DNA of 64,000 bases from Nitrospiria bacterium (GCA_035498035.1 DATKAN010000023.1:1-64000); one strand, 5' to 3'. Positions 17,895 to 25,621 are shown, counted from the stretch's first letter. Program-made: numbers and translations. The notes: a model not told the origin generated them from the sequence alone.

Positions 17895-18721
17895 GCCAGG
17901 TTAAGTTCTCGCATGATCATTTGCATGTCCTCCCAGACCCGCTTTTTGTCTTCCGGATTCCGCAGCAGGTAGGCCGGGTGAAAGGTCGGCATCACCTTGA
18001 TCCCCGCCGCCGCGCCGTCGGAAAACGACGGGGGCAGCGCATGAAACCGTCCGCGAAGCTGCGAGATTTTCTGCCCGGTGGCCAGGAGGGTCTGGGCCGC
18101 GAAGTTGCCCAGCGCGCAGATCACCTTCGGCCGGATGGTCTCGATCTGCCGTCGAAGAAACGGGGAGCAGGTCTCGATCTCGTCCGGCTCCGGGTTGCGG
18201 TTTTTGGGCGGGCGGCATTTGATGATGTTCGCGATGTAGACCTCCTCGCGCGGGAGCCCCATCGCCCGGATGATGCGGGTGAGGAGCTGCCCGGCCTTTC
18301 CCACGAAGGGTTCTCCCTGCCGGTCTTCATCCTCGCCGGGGGCCTCGCCCACGAACATCAGCTCGGCCTCGGGATTTCCGCTTCCGAAGACGAGTTGCCT
18401 CCGGCCCGTGTGCAGCTTGCACCGCGTGCAGTCGCCGATTTCGGCGCGAAGGGCGGAAAGGAGGGAGGTCTTTGAATGGATTGTGGGTTGGACGGCTGTC
18501 GGTAGGGGCGACGCATGCGTCGCCCCTACATCATTCCGGCCGATTTCTGGCGCATTTTTTTGTAGGGGCGTACGGCCGTACGCCCCTACGGAAACCGCGT
18601 CCGGCAGTTTCACATTTACCCCTTCCAAGCCCCATTCCCGGTACATCTGGATATACGCGCGAAAATTATCCAGGAGAATTTTCACGGATTCTTTTTCTGG
18701 ATTCATTTTGCTTTCATCCAT
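17828..18721 (-). CDS. Uracil-DNA glycosylase, family 4/5 type with [4Fe-4S] cluster
   Basis: The protein excises uracil from DNA. The catalytic core (about residues 85-275) has 'GDCTRCKLHTGR' and 'KCRPPKNRNPEPDEIETCSP', whose four cysteines fit the iron-sulfur cluster of family 4 enzymes. It also has 'FVGEAPGEDEDRQGEPFVGKAG' split as motif 1 and 'MPTFHPAYLLRNP' as motif 2. It is longer than usual at both ends, and both extensions come from repeats. Residues 45-53 (VGAYGRTPL) and 65-73 (VGATHASPL) are encoded by two perfect 28-base palindromes, and the last ~20 residues by repeat A2. The core is intact, so the enzyme is probably active. Confidence 0.9.
   Translation of the reverse strand: MDESKMNPEKESVKILLDNFRAYIQMYREWGLEGVNVKLPDAVSVGAYGRTPLQKNAPEIGRNDVGATHASPLPTAVQPTIHSKTSLLSALRAEIGDCTRCKLHTGRRQLVFGSGNPEAELMFVGEAPGEDEDRQGEPFVGKAGQLLTRIIRAMGLPREEVYIANIIKCRPPKNRNPEPDEIETCSPFLRRQIETIRPKVICALGNFAAQTLLATGQKISQLRGRFHALPPSFSDGAAAGIKVMPTFHPAYLLRNPEDKKRVWEDMQMIMRELNLAGRVAGGGAPHPPATTQPGDLQ
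18502..18529. repeat. 28-base perfect palindrome in frame inside the UDG gene (1)
   Basis: The arms GTAGGGGCG and CGCCCCTAC flank a self-complementary centre ACGCATGCGT. The length is a multiple of three plus one, but the whole inserted stretch keeps the UDG frame and encodes VGATHASPL on the minus strand. Confidence 0.9.
18562..18589. repeat. 28-base perfect palindrome in frame inside the UDG gene (2)
   Basis: The arms GTAGGGGCG and CGCCCCTAC are identical to those of the palindrome 32 bases away. The centre TACGGCCGTA is different but again perfectly self-complementary. It encodes VGAYGRTPL on the minus strand. Confidence 0.9.
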
Positions 18722-18722
18722 T

Positions 18723-18795
18723 CTAGGGGCTCGCGTCGCCCCCTCCGGAGGCTAAGCCTCCAGAGCCTCCCCCTCTCGCTCGCCTTGCTCGCTGG
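18723..18795. repeat. Dispersed repeat family B, copy 1
   Basis: It begins TAGGGGCTCGCGTCGCCCCC, then has a variable hairpin (CTCCGGAGGCTAAGCCTCC region) and ends with GCCTCCCCCTCTCGCTCGCC-type sequence and TTGCTCGCTGG. Other copies are at 20871-20945, 27058-27134 (inverted) and 60808-60881. This copy encodes the C-terminal tail and stop codon of tsaE. Confidence 0.85.
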
Positions 18796-19313
18796 GTAAA
18801 TGCCGAAAGCAGGGCTTGATAGCGTTCCCCGGTCGCCTCGAACTCGATCCGCCGGGTCGTTTCATCCTGTTGGGTCAGACGGATCGTCAGGCGCTCGGCC
18901 GGAAGCGCCCCGCCGGCCTTGTCGGCCCACTCGATCGCCACGACCCATGGACCGTCCAGATATTCAAACAGGCCCAGGTCGAACAGGTCCGCTTCCCGTT
19001 CGATCCGGAAGAGATCCACGTGAGCCAAGGGATGGCGCCCCCGGAACTCATGGAGGTACACGAAGGTCGGGCTGGTGACCGTCGGATCCGTAACCCCCAG
19101 GCCCCGGGCCATTCCCTGGATGAGGTGCGTTTTTCCGGCTCCGAGATTTCCCTCCAGGGCGATCATTTCGCCCCCGGTCAAGCGCCGCCCGAGGGCCTCG
19201 CCGCAGGACCGGGTCTCCTCCGGCGATCGGCTGATCCAGACCGGCCTGATCCTTCCGGCGTTCTTGGATGGGAGATCGCGGCGCTTCTTTGTCTTGTCCG
19301 CCGATTTATTCAT
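18723..19313 (-). CDS. tsaE: tRNA threonylcarbamoyladenosine biosynthesis ATPase TsaE
   Basis: TsaE is the small ATPase that drives the TsaBD complex in t6A37 formation on tRNA. The Walker A 'LEGNLGAGKTHLIQGMARGLG' is near residue 53, and 'VTSPTFVYLHEF' and 'HVDLFRIE' follow, with 'VAIEWADKAGG' as the Walker B-like end. At 196 residues it is longer than the usual ~150. About 30 N-terminal residues are basic. The last ~24, a Gly/Ser/Ala-rich tail, are encoded by repeat B1, which also provides the TAG stop. Its ATG overlaps the nnrD stop. Confidence 0.94.
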   Translation of the reverse strand: MNKSADKTKKRRDLPSKNAGRIRPVWISRSPEETRSCGEALGRRLTGGEMIALEGNLGAGKTHLIQGMARGLGVTDPTVTSPTFVYLHEFRGRHPLAHVDLFRIEREADLFDLGLFEYLDGPWVVAIEWADKAGGALPAERLTIRLTQQDETTRRIEFEATGERYQALLSAFTQRARRARGGGSGGLASGGGDASP

Positions 19314-20863
19314 GCGGGTCCCATCGCCTTCGTGATTGCGGCCGGAATCCGCCGGATGAGGTCTCCCGCGATGAAACCGACTTCGCCGACCTCGGCCCCG
19401 GCCAGATCCCCGGCCAACCCGTGCAGGTATACCCCGAAACGGGCGGCCTGGTCGGGTGGATGACCCTGCGCGATCAGGCCGGCGATCATCCCGGTCAATA
19501 CGTCCCCGGTTCCCGCCGTCGCCATTCCGGGATTGCCTGTCGAATTGACGGTCAGGACCCCGCTTCGATCGGCGATGATCGTTCCCGCCCCTTTCAAGAC
19601 CAGCGTCACGGGATGGCGTTGCACAAAATCGGCCGCCACGCCGAGGCGGTCGGCCTGAACGGCATGGGTGCTGGTCCCGGTCAGTCGGGCCATCTCGCCG
19701 GGGTGCGGCGTCAGGACCAGGGGGGCCCGGGCCTGTTTCAGCAATTCCAGATGGCCGACCAAGACGTTCAGGCCGTCGGCGTCGATCACCATCGGGATCG
19801 TGAGTTGCGCGATCAGGCCGTGGACCACCAGCGCCGTCTCGGGATGCGTGGAGAGTCCCGGCCCGACGGCCGCTACCGACTTATCCTGGGCGAATTTTAA
19901 CAGCGGCTCGAGCGCGCCCTTTCCAAGCGACCGGTCGGGGGTCTGCGGAAGCGGAAGCGTCATGATTTCGAGCGGGCGGTCCGGCAACGTTCCCTCCAAC
20001 CCGGACGGGAGCGCGAGCGTCACCAGTCCGGCCCCGACCCGGAGCGCGGAAAGGCTGGTCATCGCGGCCGCGCCGCCTTTGCCGACCGAGCCCGCGACCA
20101 CGAGGACGTGGCCGAAGGTCCCTTTGTGCGCGCTCAGGGGCCGTCGGGCGAGCCCCTCGGAAACCTCGGCCGGGGTCATCCACTGGACCGAGACGGGGAG
20201 TTGACGGACGAGCGCCGGCGGGATGCCGATGTCCGCGACTCGCAGCCGACCGGCGTGGTCGGATCCGGGGGGGAGCAGCAGGCCGCGTTTCGGAAGCGCG
20301 AAGGTCACCGTGACCGAGGCCTTCACGGCGATCCCCATCACCCGGCCGGTGTCGGTGTGGATCCCGGACGGGAGGTCCACCGCGACGACCGGTTTTCCCG
20401 ACGCGTTGATCGCCTCGATCATCCGAGCGGCCAGACCCGTTACCGGCGCTGAGAGCCCCGTTCCGAACAGCGCGTCCACGATGAGATCGCTTTGCGACAG
20501 CGCTTGATTCAGGTCGCCGAGCGTTTCCTCCTTCATTACGAGGGCCCGGCCCGAAATTTTCTGATACCGTTCGAGATTGGCCCGTGTTTCGCCGGTCAAT
20601 TGCTCCGGCGGGGCCAGCAGAAAGACCTGGACGCGGGCCGAGCGCTCCCGGAGATGCCGGGCGACGACCAACCCGTCGCCGCCGTTGTTTCCTTTGCCGG
20701 CCGCGACGGCGACGGTCTTTCCGCTCACGGGACCCCACGCGGCCTCGATTTCCTCCACGACCCGAAGCCCGGCGTTTTCCATCAGGACGCTCGCGGGGAC
20801 ATGGAACTCCTCGATCGTCCGGCGATCCAATAATTTCATTTCTTGGGCAGTGACGACATGCAT
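19310..20863 (-). CDS. nnrD: Bifunctional NAD(P)HX epimerase / ADP-dependent NAD(P)HX dehydratase
   Basis: This enzyme repairs hydrated NADH and NADPH. The 517-residue protein has the epimerase (YjeF N) domain at about 1-215: 'VLMENAGLRVVEEI', 'GKGNNGGDGLVVARHL' and 'DLIVDALFGTG', followed by 'VVAVDLPSGIHTDTG'. The dehydratase domain at about 230-510 carries 'KGTFGHVLVVAGS', 'GPGLSTHPET', 'VIDADGLNVL', 'LTPHPGEMARL' and 'GNPGMATAGTGDVLTGMI'. Both active centres look complete. It overlaps tsaE by four bases, a common neighbourhood. Confidence 0.96.
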   Translation of the reverse strand: MHVVTAQEMKLLDRRTIEEFHVPASVLMENAGLRVVEEIEAAWGPVSGKTVAVAAGKGNNGGDGLVVARHLRERSARVQVFLLAPPEQLTGETRANLERYQKISGRALVMKEETLGDLNQALSQSDLIVDALFGTGLSAPVTGLAARMIEAINASGKPVVAVDLPSGIHTDTGRVMGIAVKASVTVTFALPKRGLLLPPGSDHAGRLRVADIGIPPALVRQLPVSVQWMTPAEVSEGLARRPLSAHKGTFGHVLVVAGSVGKGGAAAMTSLSALRVGAGLVTLALPSGLEGTLPDRPLEIMTLPLPQTPDRSLGKGALEPLLKFAQDKSVAAVGPGLSTHPETALVVHGLIAQLTIPMVIDADGLNVLVGHLELLKQARAPLVLTPHPGEMARLTGTSTHAVQADRLGVAADFVQRHPVTLVLKGAGTIIADRSGVLTVNSTGNPGMATAGTGDVLTGMIAGLIAQGHPPDQAARFGVYLHGLAGDLAGAEVGEVGFIAGDLIRRIPAAITKAMGPA

Positions 20864-20870
20864 CTTATTT

Positions 20871-20945
20871 GTAGGGGCTCACGTCGCCCCCTCCACCGGC
20901 CGAGCCGGATGGAGCCTCCCCCTCTCGCCCGCGTTGCTCGCTGGA
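20871..20945. repeat. Dispersed repeat family B, copy 2
   Basis: GTAGGGGCTCACGTCGCCCC is followed by a variable hairpin CCGGCCGAGCCGG and then GGAGCCTCCCCCTCTCGCCC and GTTGCTCGCTGG. It lies just upstream of the nnrD start in the acpS-nnrD gap. Confidence 0.85.
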
Positions 20946-20955
20946 TAAAGTCCTG

Positions 20956-21125
20956 CGACGCCTATTAGGCGGTCGCTTGGTGCTGGGCCCAAACGGCGAC
21001 TCGGCTTACGTTTGGGGTAACCCGGCTTGGCGAAGGACGCGGCCAAGTCTGTATGGCAAATTTTGGGTGTTTCACCTTCGCAAAATTTAGCGGCCGAGCC
21101 TTAGCCGGGTCAAACGGAAGCCGCC
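20956..21125. other. Unidentified highly structured intergenic element
   Basis: Nested inverse complements fill the acpS-nnrD gap. GCGACGCC pairs with GGCGGTCGC-like sequence (20956-20977), and CCCAAACG (20988-20995) with CGTTTGGG. The longest pairing is CGGCTTACGTTTG...ACCCGGCT (21003-21027) with AGCCGGGTCAAACGGAAGCCG (21103-21123), with one mismatch and one internal loop. Inside it, AAATTTTG (21058-21065) pairs with CAAAATTT (21080-21087). It could be a non-autonomous mobile element with ~25-base terminal inverted repeats or a structured RNA. No coding gene is supported here. Confidence 0.6.
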
Positions 21126-21159
21126 GGAGCCGCGGGGCACAGCCCCATGCGACCGTTTC

Positions 21160-21582
21160 CTAGGAATCTTCTCCGATCAGGACCACCTGGGCGATGGAGT
21201 AGTCGGTGTCGTGGCTGATGCTGACCTGGATCGCCTTGACCCCGCGCTCGTCCGCCAGCTTCTTGACATGACCGGTCACCTCCACGCGCGGCCGGCCCGT
21301 CCCGGAGGTTTTGACGGAGCCCTCGGGTCCGTCGGGGGATTCGTTGACGACGCCGATCTCCGTCCACCGGATGCCGCCGCTCCAGCCGGTTCCGAGGGCC
21401 TTCATCACGGCTTCCTTCACCGCGAAGCGCCCGGCCAGATGGAGATAGGGGACCTTGTGCGCGAAGGCGTATTCCTGTTCGAGGGGGGTGAAGATTCGAT
21501 TCAAGAACCGCTTATCCCATTTTTGGACGGCGTCCCTGATGCGGGCGCTCTTCACGAGATCTATACCGATGCCGATGATAAT
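21160..21582 (-). CDS. acpS: Holo-[acyl-carrier-protein] synthase AcpS
   Basis: AcpS transfers phosphopantetheine from CoA to acyl carrier protein. The family's N-terminal signature IIGIGIDLV, with the metal-binding Asp, is encoded upstream of the first standard start (GTG at 21555). Starting at that GTG would delete this residue. The most consistent start is therefore an ATT codon at 21582, nine bases after AAAGG, just downstream of the pdxJ stop; an in-frame CTG lies slightly earlier. The rest has 'FTPLEQEYAF', 'LAGRFAVKEAVMKALGTGW' (the second metal/catalytic region) and 'VSISHDTDYSIAQVVL'. The product is 140 residues. A noncanonical start is inference; the conserved upstream residues are seen directly. 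Confidence 0.88.
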   Translation of the reverse strand: MIIGIGIDLVKSARIRDAVQKWDKRFLNRIFTPLEQEYAFAHKVPYLHLAGRFAVKEAVMKALGTGWSGGIRWTEIGVVNESPDGPEGSVKTSGTGRPRVEVTGHVKKLADERGVKAIQVSISHDTDYSIAQVVLIGEDS

Positions 21583-21587
21583 GGGAA

Positions 21588-22307
21588 TCAGCCTTTGTTC
21601 AGCACGTCCTTCATTTCCCGCACGGCCTGTTGAAGTCCGACCAGCACGGCCCGCGAGATGATGCTGTGGCCGATGTTGTACTCGACGATTTCATGGATCG
21701 GAAGCAGGCGTTTGATGTTCCGGTAGTCGAGGCCGTGGCCGGCATTGACGCCCATTCCCAGCTTGTAAGCCATCTTGGCGGTCTGCTCGATCGCCTCGAA
21801 TCGGGCGTCCTGTTCCTTTTGCAGCCGGGCATTCACGTAACGACCGGTATGGATTTCGATGTAATCCGCGCCGATCTTATGCGAGGCTTTGACCTGATCC
21901 ATGTCCGGTTCGATGAAGAGGCTCACCCCGATGCCGGCGTCGTGCAGCAGGGTGACCGTGCCGCGGAGCGATTCACGGAGGCCGGCCACGTCGAGGCCCC
22001 CTTCGGTCGTGAGCTCTTCCCGCCGCTCCGGAACGAAGGTGACCATGTGGGGTTTGACGTCCAGCGCGACCTTGACGATCTCCTCCACCGGGGCCATCTC
22101 CAGGTCCAGCTTCGTTTGGACCGTTTCACGCAGGAGGTGCAGGTCGCGGTCCTTGATGTGGCGGCGGTCTTCGCGAAGATGGACCACGATGCCGTCCGCG
22201 CCGGCCAGCTCCACCAGCACGGCGGCCGCGATCGGGTCCGGTTCGCTTCCGCCCCGCGCCTGGCGCAAGGTGGCCACGTGATCGATGTTTACGCCTAATC
22301 GTGCCAT
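21588..22307 (-). CDS. pdxJ: Pyridoxine 5'-phosphate synthase PdxJ
   Basis: PdxJ condenses 3-amino-2-oxopropyl phosphate with deoxyxylulose phosphate to form pyridoxine phosphate. The 239-residue protein is full length, with 'LGVNIDHVATLRQARGG' at the N-terminus, 'GIVVHLREDRRHIKDRDL' carrying the active-site His and Arg residues, and 'THMVTFVPERREELTTEGGLD'-like sequence (PHMVTFVPE here). 'AGHGLDYRN' and 'EYNIGHSIISRAVLVGL' follow. It is the first gene of the long minus-strand operon and is followed directly by acpS, the same order as in enterobacteria. Confidence 0.97.
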   Translation of the reverse strand: MARLGVNIDHVATLRQARGGSEPDPIAAAVLVELAGADGIVVHLREDRRHIKDRDLHLLRETVQTKLDLEMAPVEEIVKVALDVKPHMVTFVPERREELTTEGGLDVAGLRESLRGTVTLLHDAGIGVSLFIEPDMDQVKASHKIGADYIEIHTGRYVNARLQKEQDARFEAIEQTAKMAYKLGMGVNAGHGLDYRNIKRLLPIHEIVEYNIGHSIISRAVLVGLQQAVREMKDVLNKG

Positions 22308-22382
22308 GATTTACCTCGCAAACGGCCTCATTATCGCAGAAACCTCCGGAACTTGGCAAGGTCTTTTTGGGGATGGAATCGT

Positions 22383-22411
22383 TTGACAATCGCAGGGAAA
22401 CTCCTTATAGT
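22383..22411 (+). promoter_or_regulatory. Predicted sigma70 promoter upstream of the beta-barrel gene
   Basis: TTGACA (22383-22388) and TATAGT (22406-22411) are separated by exactly 17 bases, in the divergent gap between pdxJ and the outer-membrane protein gene. The 5' untranslated region would be ~110 bases and contains an A9 run. Confidence 0.7.
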
Positions 22412-22530
22412 TCTGAGAGATCCCCGATACGTTTCGATTCCGACCGCGAGGGCGAATGGACCGCTTCCTCTCTGGAAAAAAAAAGGCCCCATCCCATGAC
22501 ACGCACCGAAAGCGGAGTGTCGGTTGAACG

Positions 22531-23283
22531 ATGGGAAGACGCCGCGGGCCGAACCGCCTTGCCTGGCTTTTGACCCTCCCGCTCCTCGTCGTTGTTTGGG
22601 TCCCGCCGGCGGCGGCGGAGGAGATCAACGTTGTTGTGGGACTCAAGGAGCAGTTCGTTTCGCTGCGGCGGACTTTAAAACTCGAGTCCCAAACTTCCCT
22701 GGGGTTAAAAACCAATCATGTCGATGCCCCGCGATCCAACGGGGCCTGGATGCCCGCGGCGGCCTTGAACGTTTCGTTCGGACATTGGTTTGCCGGTGCG
22801 CAGGTATCGGCCGTGAGCCTCGACGTCGCGGAGCAGCCCTCTTCTTTTTCAGACCCTTTGTTCTCTCAAACTTCAAAGGTGGACATGAACGAACTGAACC
22901 TCGCCATCGGATATACGATCCTGACGGGGGTGAGCCCCTATATCGGTTATATGCGGAACCAGCAAACGACCGATTTGAATTGCGCCGGGTGCACGAAAAC
23001 GGATGTGCTGGGCCAGGTCGGTCCCGGACTTCTTCTGGGCTACCCTTTGGCGAGCCAGCGTTGGGCCGCGTACCTGAATCTGGCCCTGATCCAGGGGTTC
23101 ATGATCGAGGGGGGATTGAGCTATGCCGGCATCCGCTGGCCCTTGGTGGGAGGGGTGGGATTCGCCTACCACCGGATCAATTATCCCTCGGGTAAAGTTT
23201 CCTGCGGTCAAACCGGGTTTTCTTGTTTTCGGGATTATGATGTCATCGCCGGTCCAATTTTGTCGCTTCAATACGTGTTCTGA
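22531..23283 (+). CDS. Predicted outer-membrane beta-barrel protein
   Basis: This is a 250-residue protein of unrecognised family. It has a basic N-terminus, a hydrophobic stretch (about 10-27) and an AAA-EE signal-peptidase-I-like site. Alternating amphipathic strands rich in Gly, Tyr and Asn follow, and the sequence ends in Phe ('ILSLQYVF'), the usual C-terminal outer-membrane barrel signature. Two cysteines in 'NCAGCTK' and two in 'CGQTGFSC' lie in predicted loops and could form disulfides. It has its own consensus-like promoter and precedes the lipoprotein cluster. Porin-like or assembly roles cannot be told apart. Confidence 0.7.
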   Translation: MGRRRGPNRLAWLLTLPLLVVVWVPPAAAEEINVVVGLKEQFVSLRRTLKLESQTSLGLKTNHVDAPRSNGAWMPAAALNVSFGHWFAGAQVSAVSLDVAEQPSSFSDPLFSQTSKVDMNELNLAIGYTILTGVSPYIGYMRNQQTTDLNCAGCTKTDVLGQVGPGLLLGYPLASQRWAAYLNLALIQGFMIEGGLSYAGIRWPLVGGVGFAYHRINYPSGKVSCGQTGFSCFRDYDVIAGPILSLQYVF

Positions 23284-23340
23284 TGTGTTAAACTGTAAGG
23301 GACATTTTATCGGATCAACGGTATCCATAAGGAGGAAGCC

Positions 23341-23934
23341 ATGAAAGAAAAGAGTTCAAGGGCGATGGTTCTCGGATTTGTCCTGGCGGCGCTGGTGCCG
23401 GTTTTGATGACGGGCTGCGCCGGTCGCCAGCCGGCCGGCGCCCAACCGCCGGAGTGGGTGACCAAGGGCAGCGGCGCATTCAAAGACTCGGGCAACAAGG
23501 TCTTCTACGGGGTCGGCGCCGTGACCGGCGTGCGGAACCGGCCGCTGGCGCAGACCACGTCCGAGAACCGGGCCCGGGCCGAAATCACCAAGATCTTCGA
23601 AACCTACACCGCGTCCCTGATGAAGGATTACACCGCATCCACGACCGGCGGAGGGGCGGTGACCAACGCGTCGGCGACGAGCGAAGAGCAGTATGTCGAG
23701 CAGGCGATCAAGACCTTCTCGTCCGCGACCCTGAACGGGGTGATGATCATCGATCACTGGAGCGATCCCTCCGACGGGACGTTCTACTCCCTGGCCCGTC
23801 TGGATCTGGAAAATTTCAAGAACAGCCTGGATAAGATCAAGGAATTGAACTCGGCCGTAAGGGATTATGTGAAACAAAACGCCGAGAAATCCTTCGACAG
23901 CCTGGCGGCCGAAGAACAAAAACGGGGCCAGTAA
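23341..23934 (+). CDS. LPP20-like lipoprotein
   Basis: This is a 197-residue lipoprotein with a lipobox cysteine at position 26 (LMTGC). The mature part has 'PPEWVTKGSGAF', 'FYGVGAVTGVRN' and 'ENRARAEITKIFETYTASL'. This is the pattern of the LPP20/FlgP-like fold, in which a PxWV segment and a GVG segment are followed by a long helix. It resembles the product encoded at 27157 in the same cluster, so the two may be paralogues. A good GGAGG ribosome-binding site is present. Neighbours LpoB and COG3014 suggest a role in envelope or peptidoglycan biology; the specific function is not known. Confidence 0.75.
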   Translation: MKEKSSRAMVLGFVLAALVPVLMTGCAGRQPAGAQPPEWVTKGSGAFKDSGNKVFYGVGAVTGVRNRPLAQTTSENRARAEITKIFETYTASLMKDYTASTTGGGAVTNASATSEEQYVEQAIKTFSSATLNGVMIIDHWSDPSDGTFYSLARLDLENFKNSLDKIKELNSAVRDYVKQNAEKSFDSLAAEEQKRGQ

Positions 23935-23955
23935 TCCCCCGGAGGACGAACGACC

Positions 23956-24993
23956 ATGAAACGCAATCATCGAGTCGCCATCGGTGTCCTGCTTCTCGCG
24001 GCCGCAGGATTTTCCGCGCGTGCGGCCGGGGCCTATACCCCCAAGGAGATCTATGAAAGCGTCGGGCCGGGGGTGGTTCTGATCCTCGCGAGCGACGACG
24101 GCCGGATGGGGATGGGCGGAACGGGCTCGATCCTTCGGGCCGACGGGCTGGTGATCACCAACGCCCACGTCGTGATCAACAAGGAGACGGGCCGACCGTA
24201 CCGGCGCTTGAGCCTGTTCTTAAAACCGGATCGCGTGACCGGGAACATGGACAGGGACCTGGCCCGCCGCGTCGAGGCGAAGCTGGTGGCCTACGACGCG
24301 TCGCTGGACATGGCCCTGCTCCGGATGGAAAACCCGCCGGCCGGGCTGACCGTGGTGCCCCTCGGGAATCCGGACGACGTGTCGATCGGGGACCCCGTGG
24401 TGGCGATCGGACATCCGGAAACCGGCGGGCTGTGGACCTTGACGACCGGCACGATCAGCGCCGAGATGGAGGATTTCAACGGGGTGAAGGGGAAGGATAT
24501 CTTTCAGACCGAAACCAGCCTGAACCGCGGCAACTCCGGAGGGCCGCTGCTCGACGGAGCCGGGGCCATGGTGGGGGTCAATACGATGATCTCCCGGAAA
24601 GCGGCGGACGGGTTGACGATCACCTCGATCAATTTCGCCCTCAAGTCGAGCGTCGCGCAACACTGGCTGGCCTCGCAGGGCGTGAGCGTCGCGTACGCCT
24701 CCGGTTCAAAACCTCCGGGGGAATCGTCCGGGACGCCGCCCCGGGCCGTCGAGAGTGCCGGAACGCCGGCTCCGTCGTCTCCTCCGGTCATGGAAAAGCC
24801 GGTCACGCCGGTCCGGAAGCCGGCGGGGGAAGCGGCGAGCCCGCCGCCCGGGGCGACACCTCCCGCGAAGGATGAAAAGCCGGCGCCCAAGGTCCTGACC
24901 GAGAAGAGGCCCTACGACCTGGACCGGCTGATCGCGGACCAAATGAAGGAAATGGAAGACCTGATGGAAGAGATGCATAAAAAATTTCGGTAA
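23956..24993 (+). CDS. Secreted trypsin-like serine protease (S1C, HtrA-like, no PDZ)
   Basis: The 345-residue protein has a signal peptide (about 1-26, ending ARAAGA). Its chymotrypsin-fold domain carries an apparent catalytic triad: His71 ('LVITNAHVV'), Asp118 ('ASLDMALLRM') and Ser194 ('NRGNSGGPLLDGA'). No PDZ domain follows. Instead a Pro/Ala-rich segment (about 240-305) ends in an acidic-basic helix, 'LIADQMKEMEDLMEEMHKKF', a likely docking element. It is exported to the periplasm or beyond. It sits between the LPP20-like and LpoB-like genes with 15-21 base gaps, suggesting one operon and a substrate within the envelope. Substrate is unknown. Confidence 0.85.
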   Translation: MKRNHRVAIGVLLLAAAGFSARAAGAYTPKEIYESVGPGVVLILASDDGRMGMGGTGSILRADGLVITNAHVVINKETGRPYRRLSLFLKPDRVTGNMDRDLARRVEAKLVAYDASLDMALLRMENPPAGLTVVPLGNPDDVSIGDPVVAIGHPETGGLWTLTTGTISAEMEDFNGVKGKDIFQTETSLNRGNSGGPLLDGAGAMVGVNTMISRKAADGLTITSINFALKSSVAQHWLASQGVSVAYASGSKPPGESSGTPPRAVESAGTPAPSSPPVMEKPVTPVRKPAGEAASPPPGATPPAKDEKPAPKVLTEKRPYDLDRLIADQMKEMEDLMEEMHKKFR

Positions 24994-25009
24994 GCAAAGG
25001 AGAAAAACT

Positions 25010-25609
25010 ATGCGTCCTATTGCAGTTCTGTTTGTCCTGTTGTCAACCGTCCTCGTCGGCTGCGCGACGACCAAGGTGGAGCGGGTCGGCGCCGACACGA
25101 CGACCGATCTGTCCGGACGATGGAACGACACCGACTCCCGCCTGGTATCGGATGAGATGATCAAGGATGTGTTGTCCCGGCCGTGGCTCGACCGGTTTTC
25201 CAAGGAGCACGGCGGCAAGGCGCCGACCGTGATCGTCGGAACCGTCACGAATCGGAGCAGCGAGCACATCAACGTCCAGACCTTTACCGAAGATTTGCAG
25301 CGCGCCCTGACCAACGACGGCCGGGTCCAGTTCGTCGCGTCCAAGTCCGAGCGTGAAGAGGTGCGCGAAGAACGTCAGGAGCAGCAATCCCAGGCCTCCC
25401 AGGAGACCGCCAAAGGCCTCGGGAAAGAGATCGGCGCCGACTACATGCTCAAGGGGACGATCAATTCGATTCTGGACGAGGCCGGCGGGGTGAAGGCGGT
25501 CTACTACCAGATCGACCTGCAGCTCTTCGACGTCGAGAAAAACCTGCTGGTTTGGTCCGGACAGAAAAAAATCAAGAAGATCGTCGAGAAGAGCCGTCTC
25601 GGGTTCTGA
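25010..25609 (+). CDS. LpoB-like penicillin-binding protein activator lipoprotein
   Basis: This is a 199-residue lipoprotein (Cys18 in VLVGCATT) of the LpoB/COG3417 family. In enterobacteria, LpoB reaches through the periplasm to activate the peptidoglycan synthase PBP1B. Family features seen are 'LSGRWNDTDSRLVSDEMI', 'APTVIVGTVTNRSSEHINVQTF', 'DLQRALTNDGRVQFVAS' and 'ADYMLKGTINSI', ending 'KNLLVWSGQKKIKKIV'. A ribosome-binding site GGAG precedes it. Many such proteins lie in clusters with COG3014 and LPP20 genes, as here, where direct PBP activation has not been shown. The symbol is therefore left out. Confidence 0.85.
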   Translation: MRPIAVLFVLLSTVLVGCATTKVERVGADTTTDLSGRWNDTDSRLVSDEMIKDVLSRPWLDRFSKEHGGKAPTVIVGTVTNRSSEHINVQTFTEDLQRALTNDGRVQFVASKSEREEVREERQEQQSQASQETAKGLGKEIGADYMLKGTINSILDEAGGVKAVYYQIDLQLFDVEKNLLVWSGQKKIKKIVEKSRLGF

Positions 25610-25621
25610 TCCAACCCTCCG

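Noticed and set aside
18723-18795. Family B repeats considered as integron attC sites
   Set aside because: They lack the RYYYAAC/GTTRRRY core sites and no integrase or cassette array is present.
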